From assembly GCF_046630445.1 (NCBI RefSeq), contig NC_092337.1, positions 365,806,001 to 365,870,000 on the forward strand: a DNA stretch of 64,000 nucleotides. The letters run 5' to 3'. The notes under the pieces were generated by a model that made no database searches, had not been told where the DNA came from, and worked only from the letters and a program-made list of their open reading frames with translations. How positions within the stretch are numbered: the first letter of the stretch is position 1; every line of letters begins with the position of its first letter. The position numbers and the translations under genes are program-made. Shown piece after piece: positions 24,307-36,940 of the stretch. This DNA comes from Rutidosis leptorrhynchoides. Its lineage: Eukaryota; Streptophyta; Magnoliopsida; Asterales; Asteraceae.

Positions 24307-24361
24307 TCTTAAAACATAATAGAACCAAAGCATCAAATCATCACGGGAGTCTCATCATCCT
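23354..24361 (-). other. 3' untranslated region of the Athila element, with an (AAT)n microsatellite
   Basis: It lies between the ORF1 stop side and the 3' LTR and starts (at the LTR side) with the polypurine tract. An ATA/AAT microsatellite of about 38 bp lies at 24268-24305. The + strand ORFs here are low-complexity (Phe/Leu-rich from T-tracts) and not credible genes. Confidence 0.6.
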
Positions 24362-25178
24362 CTACTCCTCCTCATCATCACTGTTAACAGCAGTAGGCTG
24401 GATCTGAGCTAGAGCATAGGTACGGTCATAACGCGCTGGCGGATAGGCAACACCTGGACCATAATATGGTGGCGGCTCATAATATGTGGCCTCAAAGGGA
24501 TCTGTACTCGGATAGTAGCTGTAGAACCTCTCGTTATTATGAACAGCCCACTGAACCGAATAGTCAATACGCCCCAACTCATACATGGTCTCTCTCCTAA
24601 ACGCATCAAACTCAGTCCTATCCTCCTGGCGTTTAGCCAATAACTCCCGGTGGTGATCTCCCATCATAGTAGACATATTACCCTGATTAGTGTTCAGGGC
24701 AGTCATCATCTCAATCACTCGAGACAGATCGTCGGAACCACCATGAGTACCTCTCCTAGATTAGCTACTCGATGTCTCAGCGTGATGTGTCTCATGTGGC
24801 TACTCCACATCCATCAACTGGCCAACCATCAGCTCAAACGGAAGATAACTCTCACCTGCTCCTCTCTTAACAACCATAGCACTCAACCACCTCCTAGCGT
24901 TAACCTCACCAACCTCAGACATAAGCGGCTACAACTCGTCAGTAGGAACTCCCAAAGCTCTAGCAATCATGGTCACAAAATGACCACCACACACAACACT
25001 CGATTGAGTCCTACCCCTAGCTGAGTGACTCAAATAATCGACTACACAATAAGGAATGTTCACTGGATTATGATGAAACAACTGAGACAAATACCAACAA
25101 TCCGGCTGAGTTAGCTTCTCCGTGTTCTCCTTTCTCAAAGTGATAGTGTGAGATATCAAAACGTGGAAACATCGCATG
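24362..25178 (-). pseudogene. Athila ORF1 (env-position gene), distal part
   Basis: The - strand encodes a stretch with HVLISHTITLRKENTEKL, YLSQLFHHNPVNIPYCVVDYL and CGGHFVTMIARALGV, which I recognise as the conserved half of the plant retrotransposon ORF-1 family (ATHILA ORF-1, PF03078 by recall). A following block (24718-24362) has a helical segment and a Tyr/Pro-rich, acidic end (DDEEE). The gene is separated from its proximal part at 36941 by the Tekay insertion. Function of this protein is not established; it occupies the env position of Athila elements. The part itself has about one or two further breaks. Confidence 0.75.
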
Positions 25179-28101
25179 TGTGATGCCCCGTACAAAACTA
25201 TCGTGTACGAATCATCAACAACAGGAATCATTACAAGGTTAAGTACTATATGCATTTTCAAAAAGAGTTTGCATTCATAAATAAAGTGATGTCTAAACCA
25301 ACATCGAATGTTTTACAATCCAAAAGCATGCTTCACTAAGTAGAAGTAAATAATAAGTGTATGTGACCACAATGGTCGTTACAAGTCATAGATCAAAAGT
25401 ACTAATGTTTGAATGCAAAATAAAGTAGTTCATGCGATAACAACTCTAAGCAGCGGGTGTCTACAGCACGACTAGTACACATCGGAAGCTAACCTCAAGC
25501 ACCTGAGAAAAACATGCTTTAAAACGTTAACACAAAGGTTGGTGAGCTATAGTTTAAGTATAACAGTATGTAAGGTAGGCCATGAGATTTCAGTGCTACA
25601 AAGAGCGTTTCAAAACAGTATGATAAAGTATATGTTAACCGTGGGCACTTGGTAACTAACTTAACATTTATACCCCCTGAAAGTACACTTGGCAAGTGTG
25701 TATGTCTACGAAGTATTAAACACTCGTTAAATGCTAGCGCTACTAGCCCGAGTGGGGATGTCAAACCCTATGGATCCATATCTAAGATTCGCGTTCACCG
25801 GTTCAAAAACCAATGACTAAACGTTACCGAGCTAAAGGGAATGTTTCTGCCGTTGTATAACCCACACATATATAAGTTTAAGTACTCGTGCCTAGTATGT
25901 AAAACATAAAATGTGCATGTATTCTCAGTTCCCAAAATAAGTTAAAGTAAAAAGGGAATGCTATAACTCACAATGATAATGTAGTCGTAAAGTTGGTTCG
26001 AAAAAGGTGTGCAAGTAATCGGTCCGAAAGTCCTCAACCTAAGTCAAATAGTACTAATTCAGTAAATCGTCTTAATAGGTTTAAAAGTATGTAAATAAGG
26101 TCTTAAGGGTCATCATCATTCATCATCAAACATAAGGCGTAAAGTAAGTTTCGTTCATGAAAGTAGTTTAAAACAAAGGCTGACTTCAGTCAGTCACCAC
26201 GGACTCTACCCTTACTGAATTAAGGTGAGACCAGTGGCCATGGCTCCGTATATGAGTTCTTTAAGTGTGGTAAAATTTACAGAAGCAAACTCATCTTTGT
26301 TTGACTGTGGCGACGGTCTAAGTGCGAGTAGGTCAGAAATTTCTGCACAACGTTAAAAGGACATAGTGACGATCGGAGGGCCATAAATCCTAAACTGTAA
26401 CTCGGATTAAGACGAGTCCTATATGAAAAGTTATCTACTCGAAAAGATCTATTTGAAAATCAAGGTCACAGCAGCCCAGGTTTATTGGTATGTTACAGAA
26501 ACAGCAGAACAGTAGGTAGAAGACAGAAAGCAGTAAAATAATGGGTTCCGGTGAGTTTGATGCTTGATGCTTATCACGGTTCTCATCCTTGATGCGTATA
26601 GCTTCAAGTGTACAACTCGTTGATGTGTTTGCATCATCTTGACCAAGATTTGACCATCATAACCCAAGTGCAAGTCTAAGATATGTAGCACAACTCACTT
26701 AAGTGTTGCAAGTGTTTTGATGAACCAAAGTTACATCAAAGTCTTAGATCTAACACATACATGAACTTTAAGACTAATAACAAGTTACAAACTTGAAAGT
26801 AAACTAACTAATCAAGATCTTAAGATGTAGAACATAGTTCTTAGTTTGATCTTGAAGATCCAAGACTCAAAAGTCTAGATCTAACATAAGTGTACAAAGT
26901 TATATTTAAAGAAAACTTATTTATATGTTCTTGAACTTTCAAGTTAACTTTTAGTTCAATATTAATGAGATCAAGGTTAACTAGTAACACTTGACCAATA
27001 ACAACCAACAACATGAAAATAAAGTGCAAGTAAATGAAGTAAATAAGCTAAGTAAACAAGTAACTTGTTCATGGTTCTTCATACTTTAAAGATTCAAACC
27101 TAAGTTTGATCTTTAAGAAAGTAAACTTGAAGTTTACTTCATGAGTCACAAGTATGAGTTTTACAACCATGAACTTACAAGCTTTTGAAACAATAAATGT
27201 AGAATCATAAACTAATAAGTTTATGTTCTTGTGTTCTTGAAAATTCAAGATATTATGAAGAATGAAACTAATGAGTTTGATTCTTGTATATGTAAGTAAG
27301 TAACAAAGTAACAAAGTAGCAACTACAAGTAAGTAACAAGTAAACAACAATTGATGATGATGATGATGATGATGATGATTCTTGTAGCCAAGGCTACGGT
27401 TTTGATACAAGAAAGAAGGAAGAAAACTTGAACATAATACTTACAAGTTAAGAGAATAAAAGAGAAAATGTTTGAGAGAAAAAGAGAGGTAAGTGTGTGT
27501 TTTTGGAAATGAGAGGAATAAGAATGAGTAAGTTATGAAAAAAAAATCAAAACTCCTCCCCATATGCAATGAGGCCGACGGTTGGAGAGTGGGAAGGGAG
27601 GAGAAGAAAGTTCAATGGTTACTTGCTTGTAAAGCCTTACAAAAGTTGGATATTAGATGTATGTGCATGGGGATAAGTTGCTAACTAGATTCCAAGTAAC
27701 ATAACCAACTAGTTATAACTCTAAGTATTACTTACATGCAATATTGGGCTAGTTAGTCCACTTAAAATGTAGGGTGGGCTTGGAAGCCCAATATCAAGAG
27801 TCCACAACATTAATCAAAGCCCAAGTTCAATAAATCACAAGTTAAACCAATTAAAGCCCAAGTAACTAACTAATAGTCTTAGTTAATTAAAATGATTAAT
27901 AAACTTAATCATGAATGCAAATAATACTTGAAAATATTGTTCGTGTAAGTCTCGGGTGTCACAAAGACGTTTCGGGCAATTAAAGTCAAGTTCGGGCAAT
28001 CATGGCGACATGTAAATGTAATTACATACATTCATTTTATCACACGTATTAATAATAATAATTATTAATAAATAAACGTTGGAAAAACCAGGGTCGTTAC
28101 A
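25179..28101 (-). repeat. 3' LTR of the Tekay element
   Basis: It is paired with 34014-36940. On the - strand it begins TGTAACGACCC and ends CGGGGCATCACA. A polypurine tract (AACAGGTGGGTAA) lies just upstream at 28102-28114. It carries a GAT/ATC trinucleotide run (about 27354-27377) that is longer than in the 5' LTR. ORFs seen on the - strand inside it occur in both LTRs and are chance. Confidence 0.9.
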
Positions 28102-28137
28102 TTACCCACCTGTTAAAGAAAATTTCGTCCCGAAATT

Positions 28138-31100
28138 TTAAGCTGAGGTAGATGGAGGAGTCAGGAAAAGGTGAGGATACTTCCGCATCATTTGGTCCTC
28201 TCGCTCCCAAGTAAACTCAGGTCCTCGTTTGGCATTCCATCGAACTCGGACGATCGAAATCTTGTTGCGTTTCAAAGTTTTGATCTCACGATCCATAATT
28301 TCAACAGGTTCTTCCACAAAGTGAAGTTTTTCGTCAATCGTAAGTTCTTCCAGTGGTATGATAAGTTCCGGTGCCGCAAGACACTTCTTCAAGTTTGACA
28401 CGTGGAAGGTAGGATGAACTGAGCTCAATTGTGCTGGTAGATCCAAACGGTAAGCAACGGGTCCAACACGTTCCAAGATTTCAAAAGGACCAATGTATCG
28501 TGGGTTTAACTTTCCACGTTTTCAAAAACGGATCACACCTTTCCAAGGTGCAACCTTTAACATTACACGGTCGCCCACATTGAATTCAAAGTCCTTACGT
28601 TTAAGATCGACATAACTCTTTTGACGATCGCGGGCAGTCTTAAGCCTAGCTTGAATCTGAGAAATCTTCTCCGTGGTTTCATGGACTACCTCAGGTCCGG
28701 TGATTTGCTTTTCGCCTACTTCGGCCCAACAAATAGGAGATCGGCACTTACAGCCATACAATGCTTTGAAAGGTGCAACATTAATGCTCGAGTGATAACT
28801 GTTGTTGTACGAGAATTCGGCGAGTGGCAAATGTCTTTCCCAGGCCTTTCCGAAATCAATGACACATGCACGCAACATGTCCTCCAAGGTCTGAATCGTT
28901 CGTTCACTTTGCCCGTCAGTCTGAGGGTGATACGCAGTACTCATGTCGAGACGGGTTCCCATGGCTTCTTGCAAAGAACGCCAAAATCTAGAAGCAAAAC
29001 GGGGATCGCGATCTGAGATGATCGATAAAGGTACACCGTGTTGTGATACAACCTCCTTGATGTATAGATGAGCAAGTCTTTCCATTGTATCAGTTTGCTT
29101 CATCGCTAGGAAGTAAACCATAAGGTCTCTGATGCTCGGCTTTAACCTTCGAGCAAGTCAAACACTTACCAACATAAGTGGCAACGTCCTTTTTAAGATT
29201 CGGCCACCAGTACTGTTCTTTAAGGTCGTGGTACATCTTACCCGCACCGGGGTGAATCGAATATCTCGACTTGTGGGCTTCATCAAGTATAAGGTTCCGT
29301 AGATCTCCATAATAAGGTACCCAAATTCTTCGGGCATAACATCAGAGTCCATACTCCCTAACCTCAAATCGAGAGACAAGTATGTTCAAATGTTCATGAG
29401 ATATGTTTTCCTCCTTGAGAGCCTCATCTTGGGCTACTCGGATCTGACTGTTGAGGTTCGAATGGATGGTGATGTTCAAAGCCCTAACACGAAGAGGTGC
29501 CGTCCTCTCCTTTCGGCTTAAAGTGTCAGCTACAACATTGGCCTTGCCAGGATGATAACGGAGTTCACAATCGTAGTCGTTGAGCGTATCGATCCATCGA
29601 CGCTGTCTCATATTCAGTTGCTTCTGATCAAAGATGTGCTGGAGGCTCTTGTGGTCGGTGAAAATAGTACTCTTAGTTCCATACAAATAGTGTCTCCACA
29701 ATTTGAGTGCAAAGACAACGGCTCCAAGTTCAAGATCATGCGTAGTGTAGTTCCGCTCGGGAATCTTCAGTTGTCGGGAGGCATAAGCGATAACCTTTGA
29801 TCGTTGCATCAGTACATAACCAAAACCACTCTTCGATGCATCACAATAAACAACAAAGTCGTCACTGCCCTCAGGAAGTGATAGGATAGTTGCGGTGGTT
29901 AACTTCTTCTTCAAAGTTTGAAATGCTGATTTGTGTGCGGGTTCCCAAATGAACTTCTTACCCTTGTGAGTCAGCGCGGTCAAAGGACGCGCAATCAGAG
30001 AGAAACCTTCGATAAACCTTCGGTAGTAACCGGCGAGACCTAGGAATTGGCGAATGTGAGTTGGAGTGGTGGGGGGTCTCCCGCTTGCTAATGGCTTCAA
30101 TCTTGGCAGGATCAACTTTGATACCCTGGTCGCTCACAACATGACCCAGAAACTGAACTTCCTTCAACCAAAATTCACACTTGGAGAATTTGGCGTAAAG
30201 TTGTTCTTGTCTCAAGAGTTCAAGTACTAGTAGGAGGTGTTGCTCATGTTCTTCTTCGCTCTTAGAGTAGATGAGGATATCATCTATGAAGACGATAACA
30301 AACTTATCCAAGTACGGCTTGCAGACACGATTCATGAGGTCCATGAACACGGCAGGTGCATTTGTCAAACCGAATGGCATCACAAGAAACTCATAATGAC
30401 CATAACGGGTCCTGAATGCAGTCTTCATTACATCGCTTTCTTTCACCCTTAACTGGTGATAACCGGATCGCAAATCGATCTTTGAGTAGATGCTCGATCC
30501 TTGTAGTTGATCAAAAAGATCGTCAATTCGTGGAAGAGGATACCGATTCTTGATTGTCAATTTGTTGAGTTCACGGTAGTCGATACACATACGGAAGGAT
30601 CCATCCTTCTTCTTCACAAACAGAACAGGTGCGCCCCAAGGCGAGAAACTTGGTTGGATAAACCCTCGATTTAACAGCTCTTGTAGTTGACTCTGTAATT
30701 CTTGCATCTCGGAAGGTGCGAGTCTATAAGGTGCGCGAGCTACAGGTGCAGCTCCTGGCACTAAGTCGATCTGAAACTCTATGGCTCTCGACGGCGGTAA
30801 TCTAGGAAATTCCTCTGGGAAGACATCGAAAAATTCGTTCACAATTCGAACGTCGTTCACGCTCTTCACCTCAGTTTCTACCGCTTTCACATGTGCTAGG
30901 ACAACAAAACGTCCCTTCTTCATGATCTTCTGCGCTTTCACGCAACTAATGAGGTTCAGCTTCGAGGTACATCTCTCTCCGTAGATGATCAGTGACTCAC
31001 CGTCTCCTTGTGGTATGCGAAGTGCTTTATCTCCACAGATAATATCGGCCTTTGTCTTGCTCAACCAATCCATACCGACGATCACGTCAAAACTTCCCAG

Positions 31101-31570
31101 TTTGATAGGTATCAAATCAATTTCAAAATCTGCACCAGCTATGTTGATAATAGCTCCACGACTAACATGGTCAACCTTCTCAAGTTTACTGTTGGCGACT
31201 TCGACAAGCATACTCTCTTTTAACGGGACTAATGACCAATTAATCTTATTGCAAAAATGTCTAAATACATAACTTCTATCCGCACCCGTATCAAACAAGA
31301 CAGAAGCTAAAAGATTGTTGATTTTGAATATACCTGTCACCAAGTCGGGGTTTTCGCGTGCGTCCCTTGCATTAACATTGAAAGCTCTACCACGGGGTGG
31401 CCCGCCATCTTTTCGCTTGTTGGGGCATGCGTTTCTGAAATGGCCCGTCTGCCCGCATTCGTAGCACTTCTTCAGCCCATTGGTGTTCGGCTTCCCATTC
31501 AAAGTGGTGACCTTGCAGTCTTTTCCAACATGCCCAGACCGTTGGCACTTCTCGCAGATAACATTGCAAT
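28138..31570 (-). pseudogene. pol of the Tekay element (protease, RT, RNase H, integrase, chromodomain)
   Basis: On the - strand: a CCHC zinc knuckle ([14 protein letters not shown], about 31465-31424), protease ([13 protein letters not shown]), RT ([25 protein letters not shown], catalytic [10 protein letters not shown]), RNase H ([40 protein letters not shown]), integrase core ([26 protein letters not shown]) and a terminal chromodomain-like block ([30 protein letters not shown]). The chromodomain in this clade steers integration to heterochromatin. The region is a fossil with about four breaks. Confidence 0.9.
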
Positions 31571-32471
31571 ACCTAGTGTGGTGTTTGTAACACCTCTTGC
31601 ATTGAGGTAGGGTTCCCTTGTAGTTCGGGTTGGAGTTGGTGTTGTTGTTGGGGTTTCCACCGTTGTTGTTTCCTCTGAAACCCTCATGTCATTTTGCCGG
31701 GTTCTGATCATAGAATCTTCCCCTGTTGTTGTTGTTGTTGTTGTTGTGGTTATCCCATTTGCGTTTCTCACTAGTACCTGCTTCAGACTTAGTTTTCTCC
31801 GGTTCATCGATGGTTATCTGATTCATCAAAGTATGCGCCATACTCATCGCTTCGAGAACATTTGGGGGTTTGGATGAGGTGACGTTTCCTTTGATGCTCT
31901 TAGGGAGTCCCCAGAAGTATCTCTCCATTCGCTTGAATTCTGGGGTGACCATTGTCGGACACATCAGGGCTAGTTCCAAAAATCTCCTGTTGTAGCTATC
32001 AAGGTCGTTCCTAACGGCCTTTAACTGCATGAATTCCATCTCCATCTTTTGTATTTCGGTTCTCAGAAAATACTCCTCAATCATAGCAGCTTTGAATTCC
32101 CCCCATGGCGTAGCATACGCCTCATCAATGCCTTTCGCTTGAGCTAACGTGTTCCACCACGTTAGCGCGCCGTCAGATAGCGTGCACGAAGCAAACTTGG
32201 TCTTATTGTCCTCCGAACAGTTGCTAACTCGGAATACTGATTCAAGTTTCTCGAACCATCTGGTGAGACCAACCGGTCCCTCGGTTCCACTGAAGTTATG
32301 TGGTTTGCAGCTCTGGAATTCCTTGTAAGTACACCCATTTCGAACGGGTGGGATAACTGGTGGTGGTGGCGGTGGAGCTTGGAGATTTCTTTCTGCTAGG
32401 GCTGCGGCTACGCGTTCTTGGATCATCTCTTCAATTTGAGCAGCAGTAGGTGTGGATCGACCGTTAGCCAT
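31571..32471 (-). pseudogene. gag of the Tekay element
   Basis: It begins at ATG 32471 (MANGRSTPTAAQIEEMIQER). A Pro-rich patch (APPPPPPVIPP) is followed by the gag domain (FQSCKPHNFSGTEGPVGLTRWFEKLE, then LTWWNTLAQAKG and YYFLRTEIQKMEMEF-like segments). An Asn-run and Arg/Gly-rich tail come before the zinc knuckle. Gag and pol probably formed one reading in the active ancestor, as usual for chromoviruses. It shows about one break near its 3' end. Confidence 0.85.
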
Positions 32472-32766
32472 GATGTTCTAAACAAAAATTTTGACTCAAG
32501 TCAAAATCCAGCATTCAATATATAATAATATAGTATATAATAACCAATATGTAAACAGCACAACACATGTTAATTAAGTAATGCAAGTTGATACAAGTAC
32601 CACAAAACACCATACAGTAACGTAAATAGAATATCGTGCAAGAATTAAATAACGCAAAGTTCCATTAATAGCAATAAGTTTCATACATCCGAATAAGTCC
32701 GTACAATACATGAGTAATACAATAAACTACAACTAGATTACATAACGAAATCTAAATACAAAAGTC

Positions 32767-33696
32767 CTACGGTGAAGATGGGTGTAGGATGTCTAAAACC
32801 TGAGCCAACTGCTCCTCGAGCTCAGTAACCCGAGCTTGGAGGATTCCCACCTCCCTAGTCAATTCCTCGACAGTGGGAGATGGTAGGGCAGGTGGTGCTG
32901 GTGGTGCAGGTGGTGCGGGTGAAGCGGATGGTGCTGGTGGAGCTGGTGGTGCAGACCGCATGAAGTGGGGTGCAGATGTCCCGGCTCCAGAAATAGTCAG
33001 CACGTAACGAGGTGCCTTACGTATGAGTGGGTCGGCAGGGTACGGCACAAGCCGCTTACGGGCAGTAACCCTCCGACGCCGACCAAAAGCGTCAGTGAAT
33101 GCACGACCTCCATTCACCCCTGGAATGACGGTGCCATCAGGACGGTACCGCTTCTTCGCCGGGGTGGAGGGTACCTGTATAGGTATATCAGCAGGGTCCT
33201 CGTCGTTACTGGAGTCTGATGAAGAATCATCTGATGAAGAATCGGCGGATGATGAGTCATCCGAATCATGTGGTAGTGACACGGGTGGCTGAAATGGCAG
33301 TCCGAAGGCGGCCAACATCTCTCTGTGTCTGAATGGCGGAATCGGCACTAAACATCCATCTGGAGCGCATCGGCACGGCATGCGCATATGGTTACGGAAT
33401 GACCCTTCCCCGAACTCTGCGGGGATCACAACACCACCGATGCGGGGCTGTGACTCCGAGGATCCGGGAGTAGACAGAGCTGGAATCTCCGTAGGGCTCA
33501 CGTGTCCATCAGAAGTAGCCACTGGTGCAGGCGGCTGGCTGCTAGTCCCGGAAGATGAAGCGCCGGGGTCACTCGTGCGTATCGGGATCGGTGGATCTGC
33601 AACGGTGGTAGGTGGAGTAGCTGAAGAGTCTAAACTGCCCAAAATGCTAGCAGGTGGTACATCCGACATCTGAACAAGGAAAAATAAATTTTCCAT
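32767..33696 (-). CDS. Extra ORF upstream of gag in the Tekay element, function unknown
   Basis: A 309-codon frame lies between the 5' LTR and gag, in the same direction, ending 295 bp before the gag ATG. The likely start is the second ATG at 33669 (MSDVPPASILGS). The N-terminal third is Pro/Ser/Thr-rich, followed by a short Cys-containing conserved-looking block (MRMPCRCAPDGCLVPIPPF), an Asp/Ser-rich acidic run, a basic stretch (FGRRRRVTARKRLVPYPADP, nuclear-localisation-like), a Pro/Ala repeat and a C-terminal leucine-heptad coiled coil (about residues 275-303). I do not recognise the family. Canonical Tekay elements start with gag, so the ORF is an addition. It reads through without interruption. 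Confidence 0.6.
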   Translation of the reverse strand: MENLFFLVQMSDVPPASILGSLDSSATPPTTVADPPIPIRTSDPGASSSGTSSQPPAPVATSDGHVSPTEIPALSTPGSSESQPRIGGVVIPAEFGEGSFRNHMRMPCRCAPDGCLVPIPPFRHREMLAAFGLPFQPPVSLPHDSDDSSSADSSSDDSSSDSSNDEDPADIPIQVPSTPAKKRYRPDGTVIPGVNGGRAFTDAFGRRRRVTARKRLVPYPADPLIRKAPRYVLTISGAGTSAPHFMRSAPPAPPAPSASPAPPAPPAPPALPSPTVEELTREVGILQARVTELEEQLAQVLDILHPSSP

Positions 33697-33999
33697 GTCA
33701 GTAAGTCATAAAGCAAGCACGTATTAGGCCAACAGTTTAAATCATGTATAACAATAAGTAGCATGGCAATAATAACGAATCGTACAGAAGTAGCATGCAA
33801 TCGAAAGCAAATGATATCATACAGTAGTGAAATCATGTAGTAACATATGGCATATAGCAGTGAAAGTAAGCAGCAGCATGCAGTAAGTTCAGCAGAAACA
33901 CGTAAACTAACAAGTTGTAGATTAGTCCTATTAGTGAATCCTACTCGGGTCGGTACTATATGTGATGCCCCGTATAAAACCTAATTCCCTACAACCAAT

Positions 34000-34011
34000 G
34001 CTCTGATACCA
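34000..34011 (-). other. Primer binding site of the Tekay element (initiator tRNA-Met)
   Basis: On the - strand it reads TGGTATCAGAGC, two bases after the 5' LTR, which is complementary to the 3' end of plant initiator tRNA-Met, the usual primer of many plant Ty3 and Ty1 elements. Confidence 0.85.
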
Positions 34012-34013
34012 AA

Positions 34014-36940
34014 TGTGATGCCCCGTATAAAACCATCGTGTACGAATCATCAACAACAGGAATCATTACAAGGTTAAGTACTATATGTGTTTTCAAAAAG
34101 AGTTTGCATTCATAAATAAAGTGATGTCTAAACCAACATCGAATGTTTTACAATCCAAAAGCATGCTTCACTAAGTAGAAGCAAATAATAAGTGTATGTG
34201 ACTACAATGGTCGTTACAAGTCATAGATCAAAAGTACTAATGTTTGAATGAATGCAAAATAAAGTAGTTCATGCGATAACAACTCTAAGCAGCGGGTGTC
34301 TACAGCACGACTAGTACACAGCGGAAGCTAACCTCAAGCACCTGAGAAAAACATGCTTTAAAACGTCAACACAAAGGTTGGTGAGCTATAGTTTAAGTAT
34401 AACAGTATGTAAGGTAGGCCACGAGATTTCAGTGCTACAAAGAGCGTTTCAAAACAGTATGATAAAGTATATATGTTAACCGTGGGCACTTGGTAACTAA
34501 CTTAACGTTTATACCCCCTGAAAGTACACTTGGCAAGTGCGTATGTCTACGAAGTATTAAACACTCGTTAAATGCTAGCGCTACTAGCCCGAGTGGGGAT
34601 GTCAAACCCTATGGATCCATATCTAAGATTCGCGTTCACCGGTTCAAAAACCAATGACTAAACGTTACCGAGCTAAAGGCAATGTTTCTGCCTTTGTAAA
34701 ACCCACACATATATAAGTTTAAGTACTCGTGCCTAGTATGTAAAACATAAAATGCGCATGTATTCTCAGTTCTCAAAATAAGTTAAAGTAAAAAGGGAAT
34801 GCTATAACTCACAATGATAATGTAGTCGTAAAGTTGGTTCAGAAAAGGTGTGCAAGTAATCGGTCCGAAAGTCCTCAACCTAAGTCAAATAGTACTAAGT
34901 CAGTAAATCGTCTTAATAGGTTTAAAAGTATATAAATAAGGTCCTAAGGGTCATCATCATTCATCATCAAACACAAGGCGTAAAGTAAGTTTCGTTCATG
35001 AAAGTAGTTTGAAACAAAGGCTGACTTCAGTCAGTCACCACGGCCTCTACCCTTAATGAATTAAGCGGAGACTAGTGGCCATGGCTCCGTATATGAGTCC
35101 TTTAAGTGTGGTAAAATTTACAGAAGCAAACTCTTCTTCGTTTGACCGTGGCGATGGTCTAAGTGCGAGTAGGTCAGAAATTTCTGCACAACGTTAAAAG
35201 GACATAGTGACGATCGGAGGGCCATAAATCCTAAACCGTAACTCGGATTAAGACGAGTCCTATATGAAAAGTTATCTACTCTAAAAGATATATTTGAAAA
35301 TCAAGGTCACATCAGCCCAGGTTTATTGGTCTTTTACAGAAACAGCAGAACAGTATGTAGAAGACAGAAAGCAGTAAAATAATGGGTTCCGGTGAGTTTG
35401 ATGCTTGATGCTTATCACGGTTCTCATCCTTGATGCGTATAGCTTCAAGTGTACAACTCGTTGATGTGTTTGCATCATCATGACCAAGATTTGACCATCA
35501 TAACCCAAGTGCAAGTCTAAGACATGAAGCACAACTCACTTAAGTGTTGCAAGTGTTTTGATGAACCAAAGTTATATCAAAGTCTTAGATCTAACACATA
35601 CATGAACTTTAAGACTAATAACAATTTACAAACTTGAAAGTAAACTAACTAATCAAGATCTTAAGATGTAGAACATAGTTCTTAGTTTGATCTTGAAGAT
35701 CCAAGACTCAAAAGTCTAGATCTAACATAAGTGTACAAAGTTATATTTAAAGAAAACTTATTTATATGTTCTTGAACTTTCAAGTTAACTTTTAGTTCAA
35801 GATTAATGAGATCAATGTTAACTAGTAACACTTGACCAATAACAACCAACAACATGAAAATAAAGTGCAAGTAAATGAAGTAAATAAGCTAAGTAAACAA
35901 GTAACTTGTTCATGGTTGTTCATACTTTAAAGATTCAAACCTAAGTTTGATCTTTAAGAAAGTAAACTTGAAGTTTACTTCATGAGTCATAAGTATGAGT
36001 TTTACAACCATGAACTTACAAGCTTTTGAAACAATAAATGTAGAATCATAAACTAATAAGTTTATGTTCTTGTGTTCTTGAAAATTCAAGATATTATGAA
36101 GAATGAAACTAATGAGTTTGATTCTTGTATATGTAAGTAAGTAACAAAGTAACAAAGTAGCAACTACAAGTAAGTAACAAGTAAACAACAATTGATGATG
36201 ATGATGATGATTCTTGTAGCCAAGGCTACGGTTTTGATACAAGAAAGAAGGAAGAAAACTTGAACATAATACTTACAAGTTAAGAGAATAAAAGAGAAAA
36301 TGTTTGAGAGAAAAAGAGAGGTAAGTGTGTGTTTTTGGAAATGAGAGGAATAAGAATGAGTAAGTTATGAAAAAAAAAAAAAAATTCAAAACTCCTCCCC
36401 ATATGCAATGAGGCCGACGGTTGGAGAGTGGGAAGGGAGGAGAAGAAAGTTCAATGGTTACTTGCTTGTAAAGCCTAACAAAAGTTGGATATTAGATGTA
36501 TGTGCATGGGGATAAGTTACTAACTAGATTCCAAGTAACATAACCAACTAGTTACAACTCTAAGTATTACTTACATGCAATATTGGGCTAGTTAGTCCAC
36601 TTAAAATGTAGGGTGGGCTTGGAAGCCCAATATCAAGAGTCCACAACATTAATCAAAGCCCAAGTTCAATAAATCACAAGTTAAACCAATTAAAGCCCAA
36701 GTAACTAATTAATAGTCTTAGTTAATTAAAATGATTAATAAACTTAATCATGAATGCAAATAATACTTGAAAATATTATTCGTGTAAGTCTCGGGTGTCA
36801 CAAAGACGTTTCGGGCAATTAAAGTCAAGTTCGGGCAATCATGGCGACATGTAAATGTAATAACATACATTCGTTTTATCACACGTATTAATAATAATAA
36901 TTATTAATAAATAAACGTTGGAAAAACCAGGGTCGTTACA
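34014..36940 (-). repeat. 5' LTR of the Tekay element
   Basis: It is the partner of 25179-28101. The segment 34131-34215 is the exact (reversed) match of the filler at 50495-50579, whereas the 3' LTR differs from that filler at two positions. A 21-bp copy of the LTR edge (TGTGATGCCCCGTATAAAAC and one more base) is repeated at 33961-33981, inside the element beyond the primer binding site. Confidence 0.9.

Larger units (their letters stand above)
25179..36940 (-). mobile_element. Tekay-type chromovirus (Ty3/gypsy) inserted in Athila ORF1
   Basis: Two LTRs of 2923 and 2927 bp (TGTGATGCCCCG to GGGTCGTTACA) flank, on the - strand, a primer binding site, an extra upstream ORF, gag, protease, RT, RNase H, integrase and a C-terminal chromodomain. 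The domain order, RT type and chromodomain place it with chromoviruses of the Tekay clade. The insertion borders carry GCATG (25174-25178) and ACATG (36941-36945), a TSD with one difference. LTRs differ by roughly 2.5-3% over the first 1.2 kb compared by eye, i.e. about 1 million years at 1.3e-8 per site per year. Coding regions show about four breaks. Confidence 0.9.

Noticed and set aside
26482-27410. Minus-strand ORFs repeated at 35323-36242
   Set aside because: They are in the two LTRs of the Tekay element; the His run comes from a GAT/ATC microsatellite.
32965-33673. Three + strand ORFs opposite the Tekay upstream ORF
   Set aside because: They mirror the Pro/Ala and Ser/Asp runs of the - strand frame; the - strand frame agrees with the direction of the element.
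33630-33836. Minus-strand ORF of 68 codons before the Tekay upstream ORF
   Set aside because: It overlaps the start of the 309-codon frame in another phase and has no recognisable content.
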